Positions 27,158-36,549 of a stretch of DNA of 64,000 nt are shown piece after piece. Numbering within the stretch: the stretch's first letter is position 1; every line of letters begins with the position of its first letter. The DNA is taken from assembly GCF_014646815.1 (NCBI RefSeq), contig NZ_BMNZ01000009.1, positions 78,700 through 142,699 of the forward strand. The letters run 5' to 3'. The notes below the pieces were generated by a model. It saw nothing but the letters and a program-made list of their open reading frames with translations. It did no database searches and was not told the DNA's origin. The stretch comes from Terrabacter tumescens (GTDB lineage: Bacteria > Actinomycetota > Actinomycetes > Actinomycetales > Dermatophilaceae). The position numbers were made by a program, and so were the translations under genes.

Positions 27158-29866
27158 TCAGGCATCACGCAGTTCCTCGACTGCGGGTCGGGTCGATGAC
27201 CGGGCGCTGAACGCGGCGGCTGCTGCGAGGGCGGCCACCACGGTCACCACCGTCACGGTCAGGTACACCGTGGGGAGGGCGATGCTGGACGGTGGCGGGT
27301 CGAAGACCCCGGTCAGCACCTTGACGAGCATCTGTGTCAGGGCCCAGGAGATGAGGGTGCCGCCGAGAAGTCCGCCTACCGCGACGACAGCCGCTTCTGC
27401 CATGACGAGGCCTTGCAGTTGCCGACGGCGGGCGCCCAGGACGGAGATGATTGCCATGGTCCTGCGTCGTTCGGTCAGGCCGATGGCCAGCACGAGCCCT
27501 CCGGACCCGGCGGCCAGGATGATGGCGAAGGCCAGCTCGAGGCGGGTCAGGCCGGCGAGGTTGACCGAGGTCAGGCTCGATCCGACAACGGTTCGGGTGT
27601 GGGTGATGTCCGTGACGGTGGCGCTGGTGCCGAGGGTGTGGCGCAGCGCGGCGGCAACGGCCGGCTGGTTTGTGCCGGAGGTGTCGACCAGGTAGGTCCC
27701 TACCGCGTTGGACCCTGTCATCTTGGCCACGTAGTCGGCGTTGGCGACGAAGAAGCTGTCTTTGGGTGCCGTCGGGAACTCTTTGGCGATTCCGGCGTAG
27801 TGGAACGGGATGGTGGTCAGCTGGTGGGTGCTCTGGTTCTCCAGGCGCAGGTTGAGCCGGTCGCCCGGGTGGAGCTGGAAGTCCTTGACGGTCTCGTCGC
27901 TGACGAGGATCGAGTCGGGCTTGGCGGCGAGGGTCGCCATGAGCTGGCGGGCGGTGCCGCCTTGGAAGTACGCGTCCTGTAGCGCGGTCACCGAGGCGAT
28001 GGTGTTCGGGTGCACTCCGTACAGGTCCTGCAGGTCGGCGCCCACGTAGGCGAAGCGGTGCTGCAGTGGTTCGACGTGGGTCACGCCCGGTGTTCGGGCG
28101 ATCGCGGCGGTCGCGGTCGCGGACAGCGGGGCTCCCGGGGCCGGGGTGACCGCGACGTCCGCGCCGTTGGTGAGTTGCGCGTCGGCTTCGGCCTGCTGTT
28201 GGTACGTGGCGTTGAAGGTCGCGGTCGAGGCCGCGAACGAGATCGCCAGGGCGAGCAGGACGACGGAACGGGTCAGCGGGCGCCGTTGCCGTGACATGGT
28301 GGCCGCTGCCGGTTTGGCCAGTCGACCGGTCAACGGGGTGATGAAGCGGGCCAAGGGGCCGCGGCCGTGGGTGAGGCTCATGGTGGCCAGGCGCCACAGG
28401 AACATGGCGCCTCCCAGCCACAGCAGGGTCGGTCCGAGGAAGGCCCAGTAGGACACTGAGATGGAGGGGACGCCTTCGGGTGCCAGGACGAGCGTGTAGT
28501 TGTCGCTGCTGGAGACCCAGAAGACGACCAGGGCGAGGGCGAGGATGCCAAGGTCCACGCCGTAGCGCATCCACCAGGGGGGCCGGGCCCTGCCTACGGC
28601 GTGCCGGGCGTGGGAGACGGTGAGGTGGCGCAGGTCGCGCAGGGCGGGCGCCAACACCGTCGCTCCGGCGATGACGGCGCCGAACAGGACCGCGACGACG
28701 GCCCATGCCGGGGAGAGCCCGAACACCTCGAGCAGGCCTGAGGCGGTTGCATTGCTCGACCCGAAGGCCCACCGAGAGGCAATCGCGCCTGCGACCAGCC
28801 CGAGAACGGCTCCGCCGCCGGCGACGAGTGCCGCCTCGATGGCCGCAAGGCGTCCGATCGCCCGGGGAGGAAGTCCGCGGGTTCGCAGCAGTGCCTGTTC
28901 GTCGCGGCGTCGCTGTGCCCCGGCGCCGACGAGGGCCGCGGTGAGCATGGCGGCCAACAGGGCGCCGGGCAGTCCCAGGAAGAGGAAGAGCATCTGGGCG
29001 TAGGCGGCATCCGAGCGGGCAGCGTCCAAGGCCGCGCCGATGTTGTTGCCAACCACCCCGGTACCGGCCAGTTTCGCCTCGAGGTTGTGCGCGGCTCCCA
29101 GGACTGCGGCGTAGGCACCGGCCGGGTCGCTCGGCAGCGGCGCCGACCGGGCAACATGGATCTGGGTCGTCACCGCGACCACCGGGCTTCCCGGGGCCTG
29201 GGACCCATGGCCGAGTGGCGTCGCAGACTGGGCACCGACGACTCTGGCGAACGTAGCCGCGGGCAGCAGGATCACGTTGTCCGGCGGCGCGGACGGTTGG
29301 GCACCCACCGGAGCCCCCACCTTCTGGAACAGCGAGTCAGCCTGGGGCAGGTCCACGACACCAGCCACGGTGACCGTTTCCCATCGTTTCACGCCGAGGC
29401 CGATCTTCACTTGACTGCCAGGGCGGATATGCAGGTTCGACGCGGTCTGCTGCGCCACGAGCACACCGCTCGCGGAGCCGCTGAGCTGACGAATCTCCCC
29501 CGGGAACCTGGCACGGTAGCCGTCCGGCAGCCCGAGCACCACCGCGGCACCGGTCGTCTGCGTCGTCCCTCCAGCGGTGGCCTGCAGCCCGGTGCTCCGC
29601 GCGAACGTCACGGGCACCGCTGCGCGGACCCCGCTGGACGCGGCCACGGTGGCACGAACTGCCGCCGGGTCGGCCCCCGGCTGGACCTCGACCTGCCAGT
29701 CGACGGCCACCGATCGCAGGGCGCGCGCTGTCATGGTCTGCTGCGAGACCGTCAGGAACGTCCCGAGGGCGGCAATGAGGGAGACGGCGACGGCGATCCC
29801 GACGCTGACCGCCAGCAGCCGCCCGCCGCGCCGGCGCAGCAGACCCATCAGCCAGGTGCCGGTCAT
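27158..29866 (-). CDS. FtsX/MacB-type ABC transporter permease (two-module)
   Basis: 902 residues from ATG 29866, which overlaps the upstream ATPase stop as ATGA. One N-terminal membrane helix (LLAVSVGIAVAVSLIAALGT) is followed by a large outer domain of about 270 residues, then a block of helices, a second outer domain (about 560-770) and a final FtsX-type helical block (LELAFAIILAAGSGGLVLAI). This double MacB/FtsX layout is that of exporters acting on peptides, lipoproteins or cell-wall antibiotics rather than importers. It is used by the two ATPases encoded just upstream. Confidence 0.88.
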   Translation of the reverse strand: MTGTWLMGLLRRRGGRLLAVSVGIAVAVSLIAALGTFLTVSQQTMTARALRSVAVDWQVEVQPGADPAAVRATVAASSGVRAAVPVTFARSTGLQATAGGTTQTTGAAVVLGLPDGYRARFPGEIRQLSGSASGVLVAQQTASNLHIRPGSQVKIGLGVKRWETVTVAGVVDLPQADSLFQKVGAPVGAQPSAPPDNVILLPAATFARVVGAQSATPLGHGSQAPGSPVVAVTTQIHVARSAPLPSDPAGAYAAVLGAAHNLEAKLAGTGVVGNNIGAALDAARSDAAYAQMLFLFLGLPGALLAAMLTAALVGAGAQRRRDEQALLRTRGLPPRAIGRLAAIEAALVAGGGAVLGLVAGAIASRWAFGSSNATASGLLEVFGLSPAWAVVAVLFGAVIAGATVLAPALRDLRHLTVSHARHAVGRARPPWWMRYGVDLGILALALVVFWVSSSDNYTLVLAPEGVPSISVSYWAFLGPTLLWLGGAMFLWRLATMSLTHGRGPLARFITPLTGRLAKPAAATMSRQRRPLTRSVVLLALAISFAASTATFNATYQQQAEADAQLTNGADVAVTPAPGAPLSATATAAIARTPGVTHVEPLQHRFAYVGADLQDLYGVHPNTIASVTALQDAYFQGGTARQLMATLAAKPDSILVSDETVKDFQLHPGDRLNLRLENQSTHQLTTIPFHYAGIAKEFPTAPKDSFFVANADYVAKMTGSNAVGTYLVDTSGTNQPAVAAALRHTLGTSATVTDITHTRTVVGSSLTSVNLAGLTRLELAFAIILAAGSGGLVLAIGLTERRRTMAIISVLGARRRQLQGLVMAEAAVVAVGGLLGGTLISWALTQMLVKVLTGVFDPPPSSIALPTVYLTVTVVTVVAALAAAAAFSARSSTRPAVEELRDA

Positions 29867-30615
29867 CGCTGGCCACCCGCCGTGGTCGTGTCGGCGTGCG
29901 TGGCGCGCGGCACGGATGTGCGCTTCAGCCCCGCCTCGTCCGTCTTCAATCGTCCCTCGTGCATGCGCCACCGCTCCTGCAGTCTGTCGGCCACCTCGAT
30001 GTCGTGGGTGGAGATCACCAGGGCCGCATCGAGCTGCTCGGCCGTGGCGAGCAACACCTCAACCAGGTGTTGGCCGTTCGCCCGGTCGAGCTGTCCCGTG
30101 GGTTCGTCAGCCAGGATCAGCGACGGCCTGCTTGCCAGAACACGCGCGACGGCCACCCGTTGAGCCTGTCCCCCGGACAGCTCCTCGGGGAGCTGAGTGG
30201 CGAGCTCCGTCACCTGCACCAGCTCCAGCGCCTCGGTGACGCGTTCCTGAGCCTCCGCATCGGGCACGCCGTCCAGCACGAGAGGCAGCGCGACGTTCTC
30301 GACCACCGTGAGGGCCGGCACGAGACTCGGGCTCTGGAAGACGACGCCGATCTGTCCGCGCCGCTCGGCCACGTCTGGGAGACCGGGCCAGGACACGCGT
30401 CCTGCCGTGGGCGTCTCCAGGCCGGCCATCATGTGCAACATCGTCGACTTGCCGGAGCCGGAGGGCCCCACGATCGCGATGCGCGACCCGAAGGGAACCT
30501 CGCAGCTGCTGCCGTGCACGGCCACCACGGCTCGTTCGCCGCGGCCGAAGGTGCGGGCGACATCCTCGCAGCTCACGGCCAGAGCGGGGCGCGGCGTTGG
30601 TGCAGGCGAGCTCAT
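29863..30615 (-). CDS. MacB/LolD-type ABC transporter ATPase (second)
   Basis: 250 residues with Walker A GPSGSGKST, Q-loop VVFQSPSL, signature LSGGQAQRVAVARVLA, Walker B LILADEPTGQLD and switch His in ISTHD. The family works with FtsX-like permeases. The start overlaps the first ATPase stop as ATGA and the end overlaps the permease start. Its Q-loop and signature are standard, unlike those of the first ATPase. Confidence 0.92.
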   Translation of the reverse strand: MSSPAPTPRPALAVSCEDVARTFGRGERAVVAVHGSSCEVPFGSRIAIVGPSGSGKSTMLHMMAGLETPTAGRVSWPGLPDVAERRGQIGVVFQSPSLVPALTVVENVALPLVLDGVPDAEAQERVTEALELVQVTELATQLPEELSGGQAQRVAVARVLASRPSLILADEPTGQLDRANGQHLVEVLLATAEQLDAALVISTHDIEVADRLQERWRMHEGRLKTDEAGLKRTSVPRATHADTTTAGGQR

Positions 30616-31391
30616 GAGGTGACCATCCCGTCGTGAAGGTGGATGACGCGGTCGGCGATGGCGACGACGCGTGGGCTGTGGGTGACAACCAGCAGCGCCG
30701 CGCCCGCCCCCGCCCGGTCGCGCAGGAGCTCGAGCACGTGTTGCTCGGTGTCTCCGTCGAGCTCGCCGGTAGGTTCGTCGGCCAGGACGATGTCTGGGTC
30801 GTTCGCCAGCGCGACCGCCAGGCCCGCACGAGCGAGCTCGCCACCGGACAGCTCAGACGCGTACGCCTGAGCGCGCCGGGTCAGTCCGACCCGCTCGAGC
30901 AGCTCGGTCACCCCGGCGGGTGCGCTGGAGCCTTCGGTGGCACCCCGCAGCCGCGGACGTACCCGGCCGGCCGTGCGGGCGAGCTCGATGTTGGCGCGGA
31001 TGTTCAGATGTGGCAGGAGGTTTCGGCTCTGCATCAAGACGCCGATGCGCCGGGCGCGCAGTCGCGCACGTTCAGCCTCGGGGCGGTGGCTGAGTCGCTG
31101 CCCACCGACACGCACCGTCCCGCCGTCGGGCTCGTCGAGTCCGGCGAGACATGCCAGCAGCGTGGACTTGCCGCACCCGGATGGGCCGACCACCGCCACC
31201 GTTTGTCCGCGAGCGACGGTCAACGAGACTCCTCGAAGGGCCAGGGTTTCCTCGTCGCCGGTGCGGAAGAACCGATAGAGGCGATCAGCGGTGAGGGCGG
31301 CCGCTGGCTGCGAACCTGTGGGTTCCACGTTCCCGGTCACGCCGTTGGACGAGACAGACGGCGCTGCGCCCGCCCCGCTCAGGGAGATCAC
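30612..31391 (-). CDS. MacB/LolD-type ABC transporter ATPase (first)
   Basis: 259 residues from GTG 31391, chosen because it overlaps the lipoprotein stop as GTGA. Walker A GPSGCGKST, Walker B DIVLADEPTGELD and switch His in VVTHS are present. The Q-loop reads VLMQSRNLLP and the signature LSGGELARAGLAVALA, so the Arg after the signature is changed from the usual QQQR form. There is also a longer helical insert (RPRLRGATEGSSAPAG). The two ATPases probably form a heterodimer with one less active site. Confidence 0.9.
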   Translation of the reverse strand: MISLSGAGAAPSVSSNGVTGNVEPTGSQPAAALTADRLYRFFRTGDEETLALRGVSLTVARGQTVAVVGPSGCGKSTLLACLAGLDEPDGGTVRVGGQRLSHRPEAERARLRARRIGVLMQSRNLLPHLNIRANIELARTAGRVRPRLRGATEGSSAPAGVTELLERVGLTRRAQAYASELSGGELARAGLAVALANDPDIVLADEPTGELDGDTEQHVLELLRDRAGAGAALLVVTHSPRVVAIADRVIHLHDGMVTS

Positions 31392-32071
31392 GCAGTCCAC
31401 CGCAGGGAGTCGGAGACCGTGCGCCACGGGTCGACGTTGTCCGCGTTCACGGGACCCGAGAGGGTGAGGTCCACTCGAGTGCCGGCGTGGAAGTACGAGT
31501 ACCGTTCGAACGCGTCCCGGACCACCTTGCCCGTCACCGGGTCAATGGCCGAGTCACCCTGGTAGGTCAGCAGCACGACAGGTTTACCGGCCCTGACGAC
31601 TGTCCTCACGTTGGGCGATGCGAACTTCGGCACGCTGCCCTGCAGCCGCGGCACGTCCAGGGACCTGACCGATGAGGTCGTGGGCGCGGTGGTGGCCTTG
31701 GCGATGTGGACCTCGATGCGGTTCAGTTTGTCGCTGAAGACCGTGGAGGCGCCGGTCGTCGCCCGGGCCCATCCCTCGGGAACTTTGACACTGACGTTGG
31801 CACCGCTGGGCGTGAAGGGGACGTACACCTGTGTGTCGGGGATATCTCCGGGGGGGTTGCTCTCGGTGGGCGCGGGGGCCCCTACCGAGGAGGCTGTGGC
31901 CGCTGAGCCGGACGATGACGCGGCGGCCTGTGGCCCCGGGCCGCTGGTCGAAGTCGCTGTGATCTGCGCGGGCGTGGGGGCAGGTGCGGGAGAGGTGGTC
32001 GTTCCGCAGCCGGAGAGCAGGATGGCTCCCGTCCCGATCGCCGCTGCAAGCCGGATCCTGGTGACAGTCAT
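31388..32071 (-). CDS. Lipoprotein of the ABC export operon
   Basis: 227 residues with a lipobox LLSGC (Cys22) followed by a Ser/Ala/Thr/Pro linker of about 55 residues and a folded domain (YVPFTPSGANVSVKVPEGWA ... TVFSDKLNRIEVHIAKA). It is held on the outer membrane face by lipid. First gene of the operon; GGAGAGG precedes ATG 32071. It may bind the exported or sensed compound. The downstream ATPase start overlaps its stop, so all four ABC genes are translationally coupled. No close family is recognised. Confidence 0.8.
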   Translation of the reverse strand: MTVTRIRLAAAIGTGAILLSGCGTTTSPAPAPTPAQITATSTSGPGPQAAASSSGSAATASSVGAPAPTESNPPGDIPDTQVYVPFTPSGANVSVKVPEGWARATTGASTVFSDKLNRIEVHIAKATTAPTTSSVRSLDVPRLQGSVPKFASPNVRTVVRAGKPVVLLTYQGDSAIDPVTGKVVRDAFERYSYFHAGTRVDLTLSGPVNADNVDPWRTVSDSLRWTA

Positions 32072-32231
32072 GTGATGCCTCTCCTGGTTGCGCCCGAATC
32101 GATCTCGGACTCCACGCTAGAAATGCGGGGGTTAAACGGGATGCGACTCTGGGTTAGAGGAGGGCAAAACATCCCGGCGGGTCGCGTCAGGGACTGCCCG
32201 GCGCTCGAGACTGGACGCGTGGAGCGCGAGG

Positions 32232-33632
32232 ATGACAGGCATGCGTCGACGAATCCTCCACGTGGCCGTCGTGGCCGTGTCGGTCGCCCTGGTCCTCTTC
32301 GGTATCCCGCTGGCGCTGGCGGCAAGGGCCACCGTCCTCAGCGAGGAACGAGGCGAGTTGGAACGCACAGCCCTGCTCGCTTCGCGGCAAGTCGGACCGG
32401 ACTTCCTGGCTGGCGACCCGGTTGAGCTGCCACGCGTGGAAGACGACAAGAAGGTCGCCGTCTACGACTCCTCGCTCACCCACCGCTCCCCTGCCACGAG
32501 TGGGCCCCCGACTGCCGATTCCGTCACCCGAGCAGCGGCCCGCGGGGTCGAGGCCGACGGAGTGGTCGGCGCCGACCTCGTGGTCGCCGTACCGGTCACC
32601 GTCGCCGAGAAAGTCATCGCGGTGGTCCGAGTGGCAGCGCCGACGAGCCAAACATTGACTGCCACCTTGTTGGCCTGGGCAGCGTTGGTGCTGTGCGCCG
32701 GGCTCGCCCTGGCCGTCGCGGTCCTCGTGGCGCGACGCCAGGCACGGTTCCTCAGCACCCCGCTGGAGGCCCTGGCGGTGACCGCCGAGCGCGTCGCCAG
32801 CGGGGACCTGCAGACACGGACCGAACCTCTCGGGACGCCCGAGCTGGTCAGGCTGGCCCAGACGCAGAACGACATGCTCGACCGGCTCTGCGAGCTCATC
32901 ACACGTGAACGCCGGCTCACCGCTGAGATCTCCCACCAGCTGCGAACCCCGCTCACTGGCTTGGCCCTCGGACTGCAGAACGCGCTGAGCCGCGATGGCA
33001 GTAGCGCGGCAGCGGACCCTCACGCTTCCTTGGCCGATGCCCTCGGCCAGGTGCGAGATCTCGAACTAACCATCGACCACGTCATCCAGCTGGCCCGCCC
33101 CCAGGGGCGCGCGCTGGGCGCGGACCCCGTCCGCAGCGTCGCAGAGGTGTGCGCGCAGATCCAGCGGCGGTGGCACGGCCCACTGTCCGAGGCGGGGCGT
33201 GCCCTGTTCGTCACCGCCCAGACCGATCTTGCGCTGCCCCTTCCGCAGTTCGTCGTCACAGAGGTTCTGAAGATCCTCATGGACAACGCAACCCGGCATG
33301 GCGCCGGGCGTGTCACCGTCGTCTTCCGGGACCTCGGCTCGTTCGTCGCGATCGATGTCGCCGACGAGGGTTCGGTCCAGGCCTCTGGCGAGGAACTCTT
33401 CCGCCGAGGCCAGTCCGGCAGCGACGGACTAGGGATCGGGCTGGCTCTCGGGCGCTCGATCGCCGAGGCCTACGGCGGCCGGCTGGCCTTGGCCCGGCAG
33501 CAGCCGACCCGTTTCACCCTCATGGTCCCGCTCTCACCGACGCCCTCGGAACCGGATCCGACCCCAGTCAGCGACGATCCGGGACAGTCGGAATCCGCAG
33601 CAGACAGCCGGGAGCCCGAGAGCCGAAGCTGA
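32232..33632 (+). CDS. Sensor histidine kinase (HAMP type)
   Basis: 466 residues: membrane helix about 8-30, an outer sensor of about 105 residues, second helix about 140-165, HAMP (PLEALAVTAERVASGDL), HisKA H-box EISHQLRTPLTGL with phosphorylated His235, N-box LMDNATRHG and G2 box GLGIGLALGRSI. All kinase motifs are intact. A Ser/Pro-rich tail of about 40 residues follows. It is divergent from the ABC operon, 160 nt away, and its partner is very probably the response regulator at 26,322-27,089 at the far end of that operon. Confidence 0.92.
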   Translation: MTGMRRRILHVAVVAVSVALVLFGIPLALAARATVLSEERGELERTALLASRQVGPDFLAGDPVELPRVEDDKKVAVYDSSLTHRSPATSGPPTADSVTRAAARGVEADGVVGADLVVAVPVTVAEKVIAVVRVAAPTSQTLTATLLAWAALVLCAGLALAVAVLVARRQARFLSTPLEALAVTAERVASGDLQTRTEPLGTPELVRLAQTQNDMLDRLCELITRERRLTAEISHQLRTPLTGLALGLQNALSRDGSSAAADPHASLADALGQVRDLELTIDHVIQLARPQGRALGADPVRSVAEVCAQIQRRWHGPLSEAGRALFVTAQTDLALPLPQFVVTEVLKILMDNATRHGAGRVTVVFRDLGSFVAIDVADEGSVQASGEELFRRGQSGSDGLGIGLALGRSIAEAYGGRLALARQQPTRFTLMVPLSPTPSEPDPTPVSDDPGQSESAADSREPESRS

Positions 33633-33710
33633 CTCTTCCGGGGCGCCAACTGCTACTCACTGCAATTGCGCTGTGGCGGTGGGTGGCAGGCTCGTGCCGA
33701 TCACGTCGGC

Positions 33711-34370
33711 TCAGATGGCGTCGTCCAGGGTGCGACGGTGTCGCCACCACTGGACGGCGACGGGCACCAGGGACAGCACGACGATGACGACGATGGCCAC
33801 GTCCAAGTTCTTGCCGACGGCCGGGAAGGCCGACCCCAGGGTGTAGCCGAGCAGAGTGATGACCGGCACCCACAGCACCGCACCGACGGCGCTCCAGAGG
33901 AAGAAGTGCCGCCGTGGCATCCGGCTCGCCCCGGCCACGAGCGTGATGAAGGTCCGCACCAGAGGCACGAACCGGCCGATCACCAGCGCCTTGCTGCCGT
34001 GCCGGTCGAAGAACGCGCGGGACTCATCGAGGTACCGGCGTTTGACGAACCGCCCGTCCCGCTCGTACAGCGGGACGCCGATCACGCGACCCAAGCCGTA
34101 CCCGACGACGTTGCCGAGGAACGCAGCCACCACGAGGGCCGGAAGGGCCACGACCAACGACGGCAGGTGCGGTTTGCCTGCGGCGACGAACAGGCCGATC
34201 GCGAAGAGCAGGGAGTCTCCCGGCAGGAACGGGAACAGCAGTCCGCACTCGATGAAGACGAACACTAGGGCAATGACGAAGAACGCCGCGCCGTAGGTCG
34301 CGAAGAGGTAGTTGGGGTCCAGCCAGCCCGGGCCGAGGGCCGGTGCCAGCATCGGGGCAAGTGCGCTCAT
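33711..34370 (-). CDS. DedA/SNARE-associated family membrane protein
   Basis: 219 residues from ATG 34370, with the DedA core: FIECGLLFPFLPGDSLLFAI near the start, then YERDGRFVKRRYLDESRAFF with DRHGSKALVIGRFVPLVRTF and AGASRMPRRHFFLWS. The glycine/arginine motifs (GRFVPLVRTF) and re-entrant helices are those of lipid flippases such as undecaprenyl-phosphate or phosphatidylethanolamine carriers. It is an integral membrane protein. The in-frame extension upstream was rejected. It is convergent with the kinase gene. Confidence 0.92.
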   Translation of the reverse strand: MSALAPMLAPALGPGWLDPNYLFATYGAAFFVIALVFVFIECGLLFPFLPGDSLLFAIGLFVAAGKPHLPSLVVALPALVVAAFLGNVVGYGLGRVIGVPLYERDGRFVKRRYLDESRAFFDRHGSKALVIGRFVPLVRTFITLVAGASRMPRRHFFLWSAVGAVLWVPVITLLGYTLGSAFPAVGKNLDVAIVVIVVLSLVPVAVQWWRHRRTLDDAI

Positions 34371-34646
34371 CACGGGGCCAACCGTAACCCGCGTGACTTG
34401 TTGCCCGGCTCGTCGACAACCATCCTCTTGGTCCTGGCCTCCCCGCGCATGTGACCCGGCGCCGACGCCGCCCCGAGCAATCGTGGGATGCCGGGCCAGA
34501 CCGCGCCCGCCCAGAGACACGGAGACTCACTCACGTCCGGACCGGCAAGGCACCCATCTGGCGCTCGTCGGTCATCGCCGGGACGTCAGGGGACGGGAGC
34601 AGAGACACTGGTCGCTCGGCGAACTCACGCAACCCTGGGGGCCAGC

Positions 34647-34907
34647 ATGGAGGCACCGACGCCGCGACTGCCATCTGAACAACCGTCCAAGCCGTTCGCG
34701 ACGTTCGAACCGGTAGCGAACCGTGTCCCGGGCCGGTACGTCCACGAGCCGATCGGGGACTACTCGGACCTGCCCAAGGAGCTCGCCAACCTGGCCCATG
34801 ACGCGGCGGGACTCGACCGCGTCGACCGCCTCATCACTCCGGCCGAAGTGCCACCGACCACAGCCGCGGCCGTTGTCCATGCCCTAGCGATGTATCTCTG
34901 CGATTGA
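34647..34907 (+). CDS. Small hypothetical protein beside the IS110 remnant
   Basis: 86 residues from ATG 34647 (MEAPTPRLPSEQPSKPFATF). It is acidic to neutral and Pro-rich at the start with no signal peptide, then LPKELANLAHDAAGLDRVDR, a helical stretch. No strong ribosome site is visible. It ends 63 nt before the orphan IS110 end, so it may be a fragment of a longer gene. The gap 34,371-34,646 upstream holds nothing else I can support. Confidence 0.4.
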   Translation: MEAPTPRLPSEQPSKPFATFEPVANRVPGRYVHEPIGDYSDLPKELANLAHDAAGLDRVDRLITPAEVPPTTAAAVVHALAMYLCD

Positions 34908-34970
34908 TTGGTCGTGAACACTGGCCTGACCTGGCAGTTGACACCTGAGGCACCGCCGTACCGCTGCTCG

Positions 34971-35138
34971 CCTTCTTGAGCCTCTCCTGCCCGGCGATGC
35001 CCGGGCGGCGCAACCCATGAGAGAGCCACACGACCAAGCGTGGGCAGCCGCTATTGCGAGCGACGCGCCCGGGCACCTGAACGAGCCTGCGCAGGCACCG
35101 GTCCTGCAGTCAATGAAACAAGTAGCCGCCCGTCGGAC
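34971..35138 (-). repeat. Orphan non-coding IS110 end, copy B
   Basis: About 168 bp almost identical by eye to 22,586-22,755, with scattered substitutions and a few small indels, but with no transposase nearby. It covers the 3' end of the nucleotidyltransferase frame. It is a remnant of a second copy of the same insertion sequence, or a stand-alone non-coding end. Confidence 0.8.
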
Positions 35139-35871
35139 AGTCTCTCGGACGACGTCCGACCATGCCGGGCTGAGGACCCCGATCGACACCGAACCCCGCT
35201 GGCGGAGGTCTCGTTAGACGCTTGCGAGCGCATGGGTGCTGGGGGTCTTGGTGCGCCACAGCGGCTCGTAGCCAGGCTCGCCGGGACGGGGGCAACACCG
35301 TGAGGGTGGCGGTCAGGTCGCTGGTGTCCTTGGGCCGGTTGAGAGCGGCCTTGTACGACATGACGATCTCCGGGTTGAGGTAGCGGATGCCGTCGGCTGC
35401 GATGAACGTGACATCGTCCAGGTCGGCCGCGTGCTCCGGGTTCCGCTTGTTGGACCACCGACCCTCTCGGTCTGGGGTCAAGGGGATGTCGAGCACCCAC
35501 GCGCTGCAGGCGTCCTTGCGCACCCACAGCTGGCTGCCCGGGTCGTCCACGCTCTGCCACTGGCCGCCGAGTGGGTGCAGCACCCCGCCGACGTTGTTCC
35601 ACACATGCCAGTCACCGGCTAGGTGTGCCACCAGAGCCGGCAAGTCGCAGGCGAGCAGTGAGATGTCGGTGTCCTCGTGCTCGCGGAGGTACCCGGTTGC
35701 GGCCTCGATCGCCCAGCCACCGACGACCCACCACGGCCGGTCGAACCCAGCGAGAACGTCGGCGACCTCGGCGGGGGTCAGCGGTGCCCCCCGACCGTAG
35801 AGAGCCTGGAACTCGTCCTCTTCGCGTTGCTCTTTCGGTGAACTCATCAGCGACTCGCGGTCTTCAAACAT
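35110..35871 (-). CDS. Nucleotidyltransferase (ANT(2'')-like, PF10706 type), 3' end altered
   Basis: 253 residues. The N-terminal part has the fold of aminoglycoside-2''-adenylyltransferase-like proteins: PWWVVGGWAIEAATGYLREH and EDTDISLLACDLPALVAHLA, where GG...W and the DTD acidic pair would bind nucleotide and metal. The family holds both resistance enzymes and unrelated proteins, so drug resistance cannot be claimed. After PSRRAWLRAAVAHQDPQHP (near 35,235) the sequence turns Pro/Arg-rich and runs into the orphan IS110 end, so the natural C-terminus is probably lost. ATG 35871 has AGGATG upstream. Possibly inactive. Confidence 0.7.
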   Translation of the reverse strand: MFEDRESLMSSPKEQREEDEFQALYGRGAPLTPAEVADVLAGFDRPWWVVGGWAIEAATGYLREHEDTDISLLACDLPALVAHLAGDWHVWNNVGGVLHPLGGQWQSVDDPGSQLWVRKDACSAWVLDIPLTPDREGRWSNKRNPEHAADLDDVTFIAADGIRYLNPEIVMSYKAALNRPKDTSDLTATLTVLPPSRRAWLRAAVAHQDPQHPCARKRLTRPPPAGFGVDRGPQPGMVGRRPRDCPTGGYLFH

Positions 35872-36071
35872 GACGCATCCTGGTTTGACGCTGCAACCCG
35901 TGGCGTACGACGGCCGCCTCTCGCTGTTTACCGGTCCTTCAAGGCCGGTCCGGCCGATGTGGACACTGCCTACAGCATGGAGGTTTAACCAGTGCCTGCC
36001 GCTTGCGAGCTTGTCTAGGAAGCGCGTCCTTGAGCGAGTCGCTCGTAGAACCAGATCGGTGTGAGCTACTG

Positions 36072-36094
36072 CCTCAAGCGTCAGCGCCTTGAGG
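36072..36094 (-). terminator. Short hairpin after the Rv0909-like gene
   Basis: CCTCAAG and CTTGAGG form a 7-bp stem with a 9-nt loop, 3 nt beyond the minus-strand stop. Confidence 0.45.
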
Positions 36095-36096
36095 CG

Positions 36097-36375
36097 TTAG
36101 CCCTGGCCCTCGGCGTCGCGCTGGTCTTCCTGGCTGCCGGTGTCGAGGCCCTGGGAGCCCTCCGTTGCATCTCCGGAAGCGTCACTGTCGCTTCCGATAC
36201 GCTCGTCGGCCATCCCACGGCCCTGTTGAATCTGCTCGTCGAAGCGGCCGCCTGTTGCCGAGCCGGCAGCTTCGGAGGCGCGATCCAAACCTGAGTCGCT
36301 CACCTGCTCGACCTGGTCGCCGTGCTGCTCCATCGCTTCCTCGGCCTTGTTCTTGGCGTTATCAAACATGCTCAT
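36097..36375 (-). CDS. Small Rv0909/MT0933-like antitoxin-family protein
   Basis: 92 residues: MSMFDNAKNKAEEAMEQHGD ... SGLDRASEAAGSATGGRFDEQ, a highly polar helical protein of the MT0933-like antitoxin family, with a long acidic Asp/Ser/Gly tail. ATG 36375 has AAGGAG 7 nt upstream; a second ATG lies two codons later. The usual toxin partner (Rv0910-like, a START-fold protein) is not next to it, so a working toxin-antitoxin pair is not shown. Such proteins are also found alone as stress-induced genes. Confidence 0.75.
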   Translation of the reverse strand: MSMFDNAKNKAEEAMEQHGDQVEQVSDSGLDRASEAAGSATGGRFDEQIQQGRGMADERIGSDSDASGDATEGSQGLDTGSQEDQRDAEGQG

Positions 36376-36549
36376 CGCAATACTCCTTCGCCGGTACAGC
36401 CCACGCCGCCGGAGACCCGACGACCATCCCCATAGTGAACCTTTAAGGAACGCAGCGGCGAGTCGAAGACCGCCTAATTTCCGCGCTAAGAACGACGACA
36501 CCGGCGCGGCCGTACGATCCGATCCGCGTGCGTAGTCGAGGCCACCACC

